From: an uncultured Georgenia sp. | Lineage (GTDB): Bacteria > Actinomycetota > Actinomycetes > Actinomycetales > Actinomycetaceae | DNA: 10,792 bases | Direction: 5' to 3' | Assembly: GCF_937958535.1 (NCBI RefSeq) | Contig: NZ_CALGNQ010000272.1 | Location: forward strand, 1 to 10,792 | Shown here: positions 1-6,656 of the stretch, piece by piece | Layout: each line of letters begins with the position of its first letter | Position numbering within the stretch: the stretch's first letter is position 1 | Program-made: the position numbers and the translations under genes | Notes under the pieces: model-generated | Databases searched by the model: none | What the model was told of the DNA's origin: nothing | The model's input: the letters and a program-made list of their open reading frames with translations, nothing else

Positions 1-120
1 GTCGCCCGCATCTCCTACGGACCCACCACCCAGCGGGTCGCGCTCACCGCGCTGCAGGACGTGGCCAAGAGCCTCTACGCCGACGGCGTGATCCCGGAGT
101 CCACGCGCGCGCTGAACTGA
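1..120 (+). CDS. C-terminal end of a protein, possibly an ABC transporter solute-binding protein
   Basis: Only the last 39 codons are present, open from the window edge in frame 1 to a TGA at 118-120. The tail includes LTALQDVAKSLYADGVIPES. A helix followed by a 'G-V-I-P' turn close to the C-terminus resembles the end of NMT1/SsuA-type solute-binding proteins of nitrate, sulfonate or pyrimidine ABC transporters. That is a resemblance seen in a very short piece, so the family call is weak. Coding is supported by the strong G/C bias at third positions. The upstream part and the operon partners lie outside the window. Confidence 0.55.
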   Translation, partial: VARISYGPTTQRVALTALQDVAKSLYADGVIPESTRALN

Positions 121-179
121 CGTCGACACAACGGCCACGCACGGTCTGGGCCCGGACGCGGACGGACTCGGGGGGAGCG

Positions 180-473
180 GTGCACGACCTGGAGTGGAGC
201 GGCGAGGTCGTCGAGTGGCGAGGACCTGCGCCGTACTACTTCGTGCTCGCCCCGCCCGCCGAGGCCGAGTGGCTCACCGACGTCATGCCGGACGTGACCT
301 ACGGCTGGGGCATGGTCCCCGTGCACGTGCGGATCGGCGCCACCGAGTTCACCACGGCGATGTGGCCGCGGCAGGGGACCTTCTGGCTCCCGCTCAAGGA
401 CGCGGCCCGCCAGGCCGAGGAGATCGAGCCCGGGGACGTCGTGAGGGTGCGGGTGTCCGTGCGCGACTGGTGA
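180..473 (+). CDS. DUF1905 family protein
   Basis: This 97-residue protein fits the DUF1905 family, a small beta-barrel-like domain of unknown biochemical role, usually about 80-100 residues and often a single-domain protein. Visible family features are the early W-x-G-x-x-P-Y-Y-F-V strand (residues 13-22), the G-W-G-M-V-P-V-x-V-x-I-G block (42-53), the F-T-T-A-M-W-P segment (57-63), the L-P-L-K-x-x-x-R motif (70-77) and the closing G-D-V-V-R-V-R-V strand (85-92). The start is a GTG at 180 behind a GGGGGAG run (171-177); that spacing of 2 nt is tight. No other start gives a better N-terminus, because the domain begins almost at once. No signal peptide or membrane segment is seen. It stands alone, 59 bp after the preceding gene, and converges with the UvrA-like gene. 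Confidence 0.8.
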   Translation: MHDLEWSGEVVEWRGPAPYYFVLAPPAEAEWLTDVMPDVTYGWGMVPVHVRIGATEFTTAMWPRQGTFWLPLKDAARQAEEIEPGDVVRVRVSVRDW

Positions 474-475
474 GC

Positions 476-491
476 GCGGACGCCCGTCCGC
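476..491. terminator. Possible small hairpin between convergent genes
   Basis: GCGGAC (476-481), loop GCCC and GTCCGC (486-491) form a perfect 6-bp stem just after the DUF1905 stop codon. A second GC-rich self-complementary stretch (492-512, TGCCG...CGGCA ends) follows, before the stop of the convergent UvrA-like gene at 529. There is no T-run on either side, so function as a terminator is only inferred from position. Confidence 0.25.
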
Positions 492-528
492 TGCCGGCCG
501 CCGGCCGCGGCACTCCCGCGCGGTCACG

Positions 529-3039
529 TCAGGAGGCGTGCACTCCCTCACGGAGGTGGGCGGCCAGGAACCGACCGGTCACGCTCCCCGCGTCGCGGGC
601 GATCCGCTCCGGCGTCCCGACGGCGACGATCCGCCCACCCGCCGCACCGCCGCCCGGACCCATGTCGATGACGTGGTCGGCGTTGGCGATGAGGTCGAGG
701 TCGTGCTCGATGACGATGACGGTGGCACCCCGGTCGGTGAGCCGCTCGAGCACGGTGAGCAGGGTGCGTACGTCGAGGGGGTGCAGGCCCACGCTCGGCT
801 CGTCGAGGACGAAGACGGCGTCGGACTGGTCGCGGTGGAGCTGGGTGGCGAGCTTGAGCCGCTGCGCCTCCCCGCCGGACAGGGCCGGGGTGTCCTCACC
901 GAGGGTGAGGTAGCCGAGCCCGAGGTCGGCCAGCGCCCGCAGGCGCCGCTGCACCTTCGGGATGTCACCGACGACGTCGAGCGCCTCGGCCACGGTGAGC
1001 CCGAGCAGGTCGGGCAGCGACAGGCCGCCCCGCCGGACCTCGCTCGCCTCCGGGGCGTAGCGCGATCCGCCGCAGTCGGGACAGGGGATGTCGACATCGG
1101 GGAGGAACTGGACGTCGAGGGACACCTGGCCCGTGCCCTGGCAGCGCGGGCAGGCCAGCGACCCGGTGTTGTAGGAGAAGTCGGAGGCGGTCAGGCCGCG
1201 GCGCCGGGCGCCGTCCGTGGCGGCATAGGCCTTGCGCAGGTCGTCGTAGACGCCGGAGTAGGTGGCGACGGTGGAGCGCACGTTGATCCCGATCGGCGTC
1301 GCGTCGACCGTGTGCACCCGCCGGATCCCGGGTGCGTCGACCGACCGCACGTGCGCAGGAAGACGGCGTGCGCCGTCGTCGTCCGCCGCGAGGGAGGCCA
1401 GTGCGGGAACGAGGGACTCCAGGACGAGGGTGGTCTTGCCCGAGCCCGACACCCCCGTGACGGCGACGAGCCGCCCCCGCGGGATGTCGACCTCCAGCGG
1501 GTGGACGGTGTGGATCGCGCCGGTGGCGAGCCGGATGCGACCGGCGTCGACCATCGCCTCCTCCGTGGCGCGCTCGCGTACGACGACGGGTTCCTCGCCG
1601 GTGAGGAAGCCGCTGAGCAGCGAGTCGGGGTGACGGGCGAGGTCGGCGGCGGTGCCCTGGGCGACGATGCGGCCGCCGTCGGCGCCCGAACCGGGTCCGA
1701 TCTCGACGATCCACGAGGCCTCGCGCAGGATCTGGACGTCGTGGTCGACGAAGACCACGGAGTTGCCGTCGGCAAGCAGGTCGTGCATGACGCCGAGCAG
1801 ACCCTCGACGTTCGAGGGGTGCAGGCCGATCGACGGCTCGTCGAGCACGTAGAGGACCCCGGTCGTGCGGTTACGGACGGCGCGGGCGAGCTGGACGCGT
1901 TGGCGCTCGCCGGTGGAAAGCGTGGAGCCGGCGCGGTCCAGGGTGAGGTAACCCAGGCCGAGCTCGATGAGCCGGCGGGCCATGTTCTGCAGCGTCTCGA
2001 CCAGGCCCTCGGCCATCTGGTGCATGTCGGCCGGGAGGGTGGTGGCGATGGTCGGTGCCCAGGAGACGACGTCGTCGAGCGTCATCGCGGTGACGTCGGC
2101 CAGGCCGAGGTCGCCGATGCGGGGGAGCCGGGCACGCTCGTTGAGCCGGGTCCCGCCACAGGTACGACAGGGCCCCTCCGTGAGAAAGCGGGCCACGCGT
2201 TTGAGCCGCTGCTCGTCGGTCGCGCGCTCGAGCTCCTTGAGGACGGTGAGGCGGGCGTTGCGGAAGGTGAAGTCCAGCTCGTGCACGCCCTTCCTCGACG
2301 TCACGGTGATGTGCTTCTTCTCCTCCGGCCCGTCCAGCACGATGTCGCGTTCCCAGTCGGTGAGCTCGCGGTACGGGACGTCGGTGCGCACGCCGAACTC
2401 GCGGGCGATGTCGGGCTGGACGTTGAAGCCGAACATCTGCCAGGGCAGGACGGCGCCCTCGTCGATGCTCTTGGAGTCGTCGGGGACCAGGGCGGCGTCG
2501 TCGACGTCGCGGACCACACCGGTGCCGGTGCACGCGAGGCAGGCGCCCTCGGAGTTGAACGCGAGCTGCTCGGCACCCGGCGCCTGGACCGTCTCGCCGC
2601 ACTGCGGGCAGGTGAAGGGGACCTCGGCGGCGACGTCGATGGTGGGCGGGACGCGGTGCCCGTTCGGGCACACGTGCGAGGCGAGCCGGGAGAACATCAG
2701 CCGCAGCACGTTGAGCAGCTCGGTGGACGTGCCGAAGGTGGAGCGCACGCCGGGCACCCCCGGGCGCTGCCGGAGGGCGAGAGCGGCAGGGACGTGCTCG
2801 ACGGAGTCGACGGCGGCGCGCGGGGCATGGGCCATGCGGCGCCGGGTGTAGGTGGACAGCGCCTCGATGTAGCGGCGCGAGCCCTCGGCGTAGAGGACAC
2901 CGAGGGCGAGAGAGGACTTGCCCGAGCCCGACACCCCGGCGATGGCGACGAGCTCACGCAGCGGGATGTCGACGTCGACGTCCTTGAGGTTGTGCACGCG
3001 GGCGCCGCGGACGGAGATGTGAGTGGGGGATGAGGTCAC
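529..3039 (-). CDS. UvrA-like ABC ATPase lacking the UvrB-binding domain (class II UvrA / DrrC-like)
   Basis: A soluble 836-residue DNA-binding ATPase of the UvrA family with two ABC modules. Module 1 has Walker A GVSGSGKSS (residues 35-43), signature LSTGERQR (374-381) and Walker B VLYVLDEPS (395-403). Module 2 has Walker A GVSGSGKTT (529-537), signature LSGGEAQR (720-727) and Walker B FVLDEPS (743-749). Zinc-binding pairs are C124/H128 with C144/C147, C167/C170 with C291/C294, and C630/C633 with C653/C656. Canonical UvrA is about 940-960 residues. Here the chain runs from the MFSRLASHVCPNGH segment straight to AFNSEGACLACTGTG, so the roughly 100-residue UvrB-binding insertion is absent. That is the hallmark of class II proteins such as Deinococcus UvrA2 and daunorubicin-resistance DrrC. 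The reading frame stays open upstream to an ATG at 3135, but the GTG at 3039 is chosen because GGAGGAG lies 7 nt before it and family similarity starts directly after it. A role in damaged or drug-bound DNA recognition, or in drug tolerance, is inferred. No drug biosynthesis gene is nearby. The gene is monocistronic as far as seen. Confidence 0.93.
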   Translation of the reverse strand: MTSSPTHISVRGARVHNLKDVDVDIPLRELVAIAGVSGSGKSSLALGVLYAEGSRRYIEALSTYTRRRMAHAPRAAVDSVEHVPAALALRQRPGVPGVRSTFGTSTELLNVLRLMFSRLASHVCPNGHRVPPTIDVAAEVPFTCPQCGETVQAPGAEQLAFNSEGACLACTGTGVVRDVDDAALVPDDSKSIDEGAVLPWQMFGFNVQPDIAREFGVRTDVPYRELTDWERDIVLDGPEEKKHITVTSRKGVHELDFTFRNARLTVLKELERATDEQRLKRVARFLTEGPCRTCGGTRLNERARLPRIGDLGLADVTAMTLDDVVSWAPTIATTLPADMHQMAEGLVETLQNMARRLIELGLGYLTLDRAGSTLSTGERQRVQLARAVRNRTTGVLYVLDEPSIGLHPSNVEGLLGVMHDLLADGNSVVFVDHDVQILREASWIVEIGPGSGADGGRIVAQGTAADLARHPDSLLSGFLTGEEPVVVRERATEEAMVDAGRIRLATGAIHTVHPLEVDIPRGRLVAVTGVSGSGKTTLVLESLVPALASLAADDDGARRLPAHVRSVDAPGIRRVHTVDATPIGINVRSTVATYSGVYDDLRKAYAATDGARRRGLTASDFSYNTGSLACPRCQGTGQVSLDVQFLPDVDIPCPDCGGSRYAPEASEVRRGGLSLPDLLGLTVAEALDVVGDIPKVQRRLRALADLGLGYLTLGEDTPALSGGEAQRLKLATQLHRDQSDAVFVLDEPSVGLHPLDVRTLLTVLERLTDRGATVIVIEHDLDLIANADHVIDMGPGGGAAGGRIVAVGTPERIARDAGSVTGRFLAAHLREGVHAS

Positions 3040-3046
3040 CGTGATG

Positions 3047-3058
3047 CTCCTCCGGAGG
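3047..3058 (-). promoter_or_regulatory. Strong ribosome binding site fixing the UvrA-like start, inside a palindrome
   Basis: Read on the - strand, GGAGGAG (3053-3047) sits 7 nt before the GTG at 3039, an ideal Shine-Dalgarno arrangement that decides against the longer reading from 3135. The site overlaps a perfect 10-bp palindrome CCTCCGGAGG (3049-3058). Confidence 0.8.
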
Positions 3059-3275
3059 CTTCGCTCACGACAGGGTCGGCACTGCGCTCCCGCCATGGTG
3101 ACGTACCGACCACGCAACGACCACGCTCGCCACATGACCCGGTTGAGCAGCCGCCGGCGGTACCGTGGTGGGGTCGATGCTCGTCGGCAAGGGAGCGCCC
3201 GGGAGCACCACGACGCTCAGTGCTTTGCCCGTATCCGGTCGTCCTCCACGGCCGTTCCTCCGCGCACAGGAGCCC
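3054..3275. other. Divergent intergenic region between the UvrA-like and helical-protein genes
   Basis: About 235 bp separate the two chosen starts (3039 on - and 3276 on +), so promoters for both genes should lie here. On the + strand TACCGT (3161-3166) is an acceptable -10 hexamer, but no -35 at a proper distance was found. On the - strand no convincing hexamer pair was found. I see no LexA/SOS box of the actinobacterial GAAC-N4-GTTC type, so damage-inducible control of the UvrA-like gene is not supported by sequence. Confidence 0.4.
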
Positions 3276-4556
3276 ATGTTGAACGAGGTCCAGCTCATCG
3301 CCGACAGCGACGGCATCGCCGTCATCGGACATCCTGGCGCCGTCGAGCGTTTTCTCCGCACGGAAGGACTGCCGTCGCGGGACCTCGGGCTGCAACGGCT
3401 CGGGCCGGCACTCCGATCCGCCGCGGGCCTCGCCCAGGCAGGTGCGGACGTTGCCGCGACGTCGGGACGCTGGGTGAGGCTGACGAAGGAGTCCGCCGAG
3501 AAACTCGGCAAGTACAACCTGATGAAAGGGTCCGAGCGAGGCGTCAACCGAGCCGTGTTCACGGACTCGAAGGGCACCATCACCGGCCTCATGGAGATCG
3601 TGACGAACCCCGCGGCCAAGGCAATGAACCCGGCGGTCCTCTCCGGCGCGGCCGGCCTCATGGCGCAGATCGCCATGGAGCAGGCGATGGACGAGATCAC
3701 CGACTACCTCGCGACCATCGACGAGAAGCTCGACGACGTCCTCCGCGCCCAGCAGGACGCAGTGCTCGCCGACATGATCGGGGTGGACCTCGTCATCGAG
3801 GAGGCGATGACTGTCCGCTCGCGGGTGGGCCGAGTCTCCGAGGTCACGTGGTCGAAGGTGCAGGCCACCGCGGCAACGGTGGCGCGGACTCAGGCGTACG
3901 CCCTGCGCCAGATCGACGCCCTCGCCGAGAAGCTGGAACGCGAGACCGACCTCGGTGCCATCGCCGATGCCGCGAAGACCGCCGAGACGAAGGTCCAGGA
4001 GTGGCTCACCGTCCTGGCCCGCTGCTTCCAGCTCCACGACGCGCTCGCCGTCCTCGAGCTCGACCGGGTGCTCGACTCATCGCCCGACGAGCTCGACCGT
4101 CACCGCATCGGCCTCAGCGCCGCTCGGCAGGACCGACGCGAGCTGATCCTGCAGAGCACCGCCGCGCTCATGGCACGCATGGACGCCGCGGCCGACCGGG
4201 CGAACGCTCGGGTGCTGCTGCACCCGGTCACCGCCCGGTCGGTGGTGCATGCGGGCAACAACGTCTCATCCGCCGTCGTCGATTTCCAACGCCGGCTCGG
4301 GATCGACGCCGAGCGTCAGGAGGTGGCGGCGAGACGGTGGGCAGATGCCGCGGCCGAGGCGAGGGACCGGGTGCTGGAGACCGGGTCCGATGGTGTGGAC
4401 GTCGTGCGGACTCTGGGGAGCGACGCCTTCGGCAAGGCCCGGTCTGCCACGGGCAGGATCTCCGGTGGGCTCGCGGAACGGGCCCGCCGGGTGCGCCGGG
4501 CCGCGGACGCGGGTGGCGAGGAACCAGTGGGGTCAGCACCGGTCGCCGACGCCTGA
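3276..4556 (+). CDS. Uncharacterised, predominantly alpha-helical protein
   Basis: A 426-residue protein with no enzymatic motif that I recognise. After a short N-terminal segment (VQLIADSDGIAVIGHPGAVE, residues 5-24) it is nearly all helical. There is a small, moderately hydrophobic stretch at 119-134 (PAVLSGAAGLMAQIAM), then long charged amphipathic helices with coiled-coil-like spacing at about 135-165 and 200-260, another helical array at 280-315, and a final basic, Gly/Ala-rich tail (380-412) ending in an acidic, Pro-containing stretch. There is no signal peptide and no true transmembrane helix. The pattern suggests a cytosolic helical bundle that may touch membrane or form oligomers; this is inference. 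The ATG at 3276 has AGGAG (3268-3272) only 3 nt ahead. In-frame upstream starts at 3165, 3168 and 3177 would add low-complexity Pro/Arg/Ser-rich sequence and lack a good ribosome site, so they are less likely. A TTG at 3279 is also possible. Confidence 0.85.
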   Translation: MLNEVQLIADSDGIAVIGHPGAVERFLRTEGLPSRDLGLQRLGPALRSAAGLAQAGADVAATSGRWVRLTKESAEKLGKYNLMKGSERGVNRAVFTDSKGTITGLMEIVTNPAAKAMNPAVLSGAAGLMAQIAMEQAMDEITDYLATIDEKLDDVLRAQQDAVLADMIGVDLVIEEAMTVRSRVGRVSEVTWSKVQATAATVARTQAYALRQIDALAEKLERETDLGAIADAAKTAETKVQEWLTVLARCFQLHDALAVLELDRVLDSSPDELDRHRIGLSAARQDRRELILQSTAALMARMDAAADRANARVLLHPVTARSVVHAGNNVSSAVVDFQRRLGIDAERQEVAARRWADAAAEARDRVLETGSDGVDVVRTLGSDAFGKARSATGRISGGLAERARRVRRAADAGGEEPVGSAPVADA

Positions 4557-4614
4557 GCGCCGACGATGCCGCACTGTTGCACTGAGCACGCGGCCGTCCA
4601 CAGAACCACTCAGG

Positions 4615-4635
4615 CGACGGGCCGGCGGGCCGTCG
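4615..4635 (+). terminator. Possible hairpin between two + strand genes
   Basis: CGACGG (4615-4620) pairs with CCGTCG (4630-4635). Inside lies a G-G mismatch, then CC/GG pairs and a 3-nt loop. It falls between the stop at 4556 and the start at 4656. It could end the preceding transcript or hold back the next gene. No T-run follows, so the call rests on position and stem only. Confidence 0.25.
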
Positions 4636-4655
4636 TGAGACCCACGATCGGCGCC

Positions 4656-5126
4656 ATGGGAATCCGCTACTACGCCTATCCGCTCGCCCCCGAGCATGTC
4701 GACCTGGCACGGGCCGACCCGTACCCGTTCCTCCCGGCCGACCCACTCGCGGATGCCTGGGAGCTCGACGGACGACCCCGGACCGACATGCTCTACCTCG
4801 ACAAGTGCTGGAAGGAGCTGCAGTGGCTCACCTGTCCCACCGCGGGCGCGCCCCGGACGGCCTACGCCCTCGTTCGCGGCCAGGCCACCCACACCGGCGG
4901 GGGCTGGGTTCCGTGGGTCGACGTCCTGTCACCCGCTGACGTCGACGACGTCGCCCGCGACCTGGTCCTCATCGGCGAGGACGAGGTGGCAGCGTGCCGC
5001 GACCCTCATGGAGACCCCCTGTCCGCGAGCGGGAGGGAGTATGTCACTCACTACCTCCGTGAGGCCCAGGAGTTCACCGCTCGCCTCCAGCGTCGTGGGT
5101 GGGGCCTGGTCCACGTGATCGGCTGA
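4656..5126 (+). CDS. DUF1877 (YfbM-like) family protein
   Basis: A 156-residue protein starting MGIRYYAYPL, matching the actinobacterial branch of DUF1877, whose E. coli relative is YfbM; the biochemical function of the family is not known. Seen here are the conserved N-terminal M-G-I/M start, the central Y-L-D-K-C-W-K-E-L-Q segment (47-56), which matches the family's 'LDKxWxxL' motif, and a C-terminal helix with a closing strand (REAQEFTARLQRRGWGLVHV). The ATG at 4656 is chosen because the family motif begins right at that Met. The frame is open upstream but carries no family sequence. The ribosome binding site is weak. No signal peptide or membrane segment is visible. It follows the helical-protein gene by 99 bp on the same strand, but a functional link is not evident, and it converges with the reductase-like gene. 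Confidence 0.8.
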   Translation: MGIRYYAYPLAPEHVDLARADPYPFLPADPLADAWELDGRPRTDMLYLDKCWKELQWLTCPTAGAPRTAYALVRGQATHTGGGWVPWVDVLSPADVDDVARDLVLIGEDEVAACRDPHGDPLSASGREYVTHYLREAQEFTARLQRRGWGLVHVIG

Positions 5127-5242
5127 GAGCGCTGAGTCCGGTGAGGAGGAAGCGCCCCCTGGTACGAGGCGCCGTTCCACGACGAGTCGCGGGCATCGAC
5201 CAGCGGGCGGGAGTCCGCGCACCGGCCGGGGGTGTCGGGCGG

Positions 5243-5932
5243 CTACCCCGTGGGCCGCGCCGCCAGCTGCAGGTTGCGTGCGAGCTCCGTGCGCGTCTGC
5301 CCGTCGAAGGACTGCTCCCACATGGGCGTGCCCGGAGCGCTGCGCCAGGACTCGCTGAGCGGGCTGTTGTCGACGGTGTCGAAGCCGAGCTCGTCGTAGA
5401 AGCGCGTCACCAGCGCAACGGCCCCGGGGTGGTCGCTCGAGACGACGAGGGCGGTGCGGTCCGGTGCGCCGGCGGGGCGCGCGAGCCGCACGAGCGCCGG
5501 CAGCGCGTCGGCGGCGACCCGCACCGGCACCCGGCCGTGGAACTGGATGTGGCTGAACGCCTTCGCCAGCCGTGCCCCCGGCAGCTGCTCCTGGCGCAGC
5601 TCGTGCACCGTCTTCTCCCCGGAGACGACCGCCGGGAAGATGCCGTCCCGCCGGGGCATGTAGTTGTTGTTGTCGAGCACGACCTTGCCGGCGAGCTCCG
5701 CGCCGGGCAGCGTGTGCTCCGGGCGGTAGGGGAAGGCGAGGAACGCGAAGTCCGCCGCCGCCGCGGCGTCGGGCGCCCACGCCGCACGCGCACGGGGACC
5801 GAGCGCGTGGACGAGGTCGGCCAGCGTCCCGGGTGGCCGCGAGTTGGCGATGACGACGTCGTAGCCCGCCACCACCGCCGCCCGCGCGAGCGTGCTCCCG
5901 GCCTGGCCGGCGCCGAGGATCCCGAGGGTCAC
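5243..5932 (-). CDS. NADP-binding oxidoreductase, F420-dependent NADP reductase-like
   Basis: A 229-residue Rossmann-fold protein of the NADP oxidoreductase, coenzyme F420-dependent family (also called ProC/F420-oxidored-like). The N-terminus carries the dinucleotide motif G-A-G-Q-A-G (about residues 7-12) after a beta strand. It is followed by IANSRPP, where the Ser-Arg pair is typical of a site holding the NADPH 2'-phosphate. The middle VVLDNNNYMPRRDG and the C-terminal FYDELGFDTVDNSPLSESWR with PGTPMW are characteristic of this subfamily. The electron partner is unknown, and sequence alone cannot show whether it uses F420. Two GTG codons are possible starts, 5935 and 5932. The second is preferred because its GTGA overlaps the TGA of the upstream SDR gene by 4 bp, the classic layout for translational coupling. 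It therefore likely shares a promoter and stoichiometry with the SDR. Confidence 0.88.
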   Translation of the reverse strand: MTLGILGAGQAGSTLARAAVVAGYDVVIANSRPPGTLADLVHALGPRARAAWAPDAAAAADFAFLAFPYRPEHTLPGAELAGKVVLDNNNYMPRRDGIFPAVVSGEKTVHELRQEQLPGARLAKAFSHIQFHGRVPVRVAADALPALVRLARPAGAPDRTALVVSSDHPGAVALVTRFYDELGFDTVDNSPLSESWRSAPGTPMWEQSFDGQTRTELARNLQLAARPTG

Positions 5933-6606
5933 CACGGCAGCGCCCCCGACTCGTCGCGCAGCGTCCCGGAGGGGCCGTCCCCGTCGAGGGCCGCGACGAC
6001 GGCGCGGGCGCTGTCCTCCGCCGAGCGGCCGATCCCCAGGCCGGCGGTGAGGTCCGTCGCCGTCGTGCCGGGTTCGAGGGCGGTGAAGCGGATGTCCGGG
6101 TGGGCCTTGGCGTACTGGACGGTGAGCATCGTCGCCGCGGCCTTGGAGGCCGAGTAGAGCGGCAGCGACAGCCCGTGCTCCGGCCGACCGGGAGTGGTCA
6201 CCGCCCAGAACGAGCCGGCGCTGCTCGAGATGGTGAGCACCCGGGGACCACGCGACCTGCGCAGGAGCGGCAGCGCCGCCTCGGTGACCCGGACGACGCC
6301 CACCGCGTTGGTGTCGAAGGCGCGCAGCGCCGCTGTGCCGGTCAGCTCGGTCTCGAGGACGCCCGCGTTGTTCACCAGGACGTCGAGCCTGCCCTCGGCG
6401 TCCTTGATCGTGGCCACGGCGGCGGCCACCGAGGCGTCGTCGGTGACGTCGAGCTGGACGAACCGCGCGCCGATGCTCCTCGCCGCCGCCGTCCCCCGCT
6501 CGACGCTGCGTGCGCCGAGGTAGACCACGTGGCCCTGCGCGACGAGCTGCCGCGCCGTCTCGTACCCGATGCCCTTGTTGGCGCCGGTGATGAGGGTGAT
6601 CGTCAT
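5929..6606 (-). CDS. Short-chain dehydrogenase/reductase (classical SDR)
   Basis: A 225-residue NAD(P)-dependent oxidoreductase of the classical SDR type, slightly short of the usual 240-260. The cofactor motif is TGANKGIG (7-14). NNAG is at 79-82, and the active-site tetrad is N100, S128 or S129, Y151 and K155 (Y-S-A-S-K). The PGTTATDL segment (179-186) follows, where the family usually has PGxVxTDM. The TGANKGIGYETAR start and the SFWAVT insert resemble the carbonyl-reductase-like SDRs common in actinobacteria. The substrate is unknown. The ATG at 6606 has AAGGAAG (6617-6611) 4 nt ahead. It is the first gene of a two-gene unit with the overlapping reductase, and it is divergent from a helix-turn-helix regulator only 50 bp away, which suggests control by that regulator. 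Confidence 0.93.
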   Translation of the reverse strand: MTITLITGANKGIGYETARQLVAQGHVVYLGARSVERGTAAARSIGARFVQLDVTDDASVAAAVATIKDAEGRLDVLVNNAGVLETELTGTAALRAFDTNAVGVVRVTEAALPLLRRSRGPRVLTISSSAGSFWAVTTPGRPEHGLSLPLYSASKAAATMLTVQYAKAHPDIRFTALEPGTTATDLTAGLGIGRSAEDSARAVVAALDGDGPSGTLRDESGALPW

Positions 6607-6656
6607 GGGACTTCCTTCTCCGAAATGTTCCGCGCGGATGCGCTGTTGTCGACGCT
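6607..6656. promoter_or_regulatory. 50-bp divergent promoter region between SDR and regulator
   Basis: For the SDR (- strand) a candidate -35 TCGACA (6652-6647), a 17-bp spacer and a -10 AACATT (6629-6624) can be read, placing transcript start near 6617, just before the ribosome site. The -10 is only a half match. No good -10 is seen for the + strand regulator. The gap is so short that the two promoters must overlap, and any operator here would affect both genes. Confidence 0.4.

Noticed and set aside
538..3033. A long open frame on the + strand opposite the UvrA-like gene
   Set aside because: The translation is rich in Gly, Val, Asp and Arg with no family motif. It is the GC-bias shadow of a gene whose ABC motifs are unmistakable on the - strand.
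3040..3135. Earlier ATG start for the UvrA-like protein
   Set aside because: It adds 32 Arg-rich residues without family similarity, while GGAGGAG stands 7 nt before the GTG at 3039.
3191..3206. GGGAGC direct repeat, 10 bp apart, before the helical-protein gene
   Set aside because: Only two copies of a purine-rich hexamer; not enough to call an operator.
529..5126. Antibiotic biosynthesis cluster with the UvrA-like protein as DrrC-type self-resistance
   Set aside because: No polyketide, peptide synthetase, glycosyltransferase or DrrAB-like transporter gene lies in the window.
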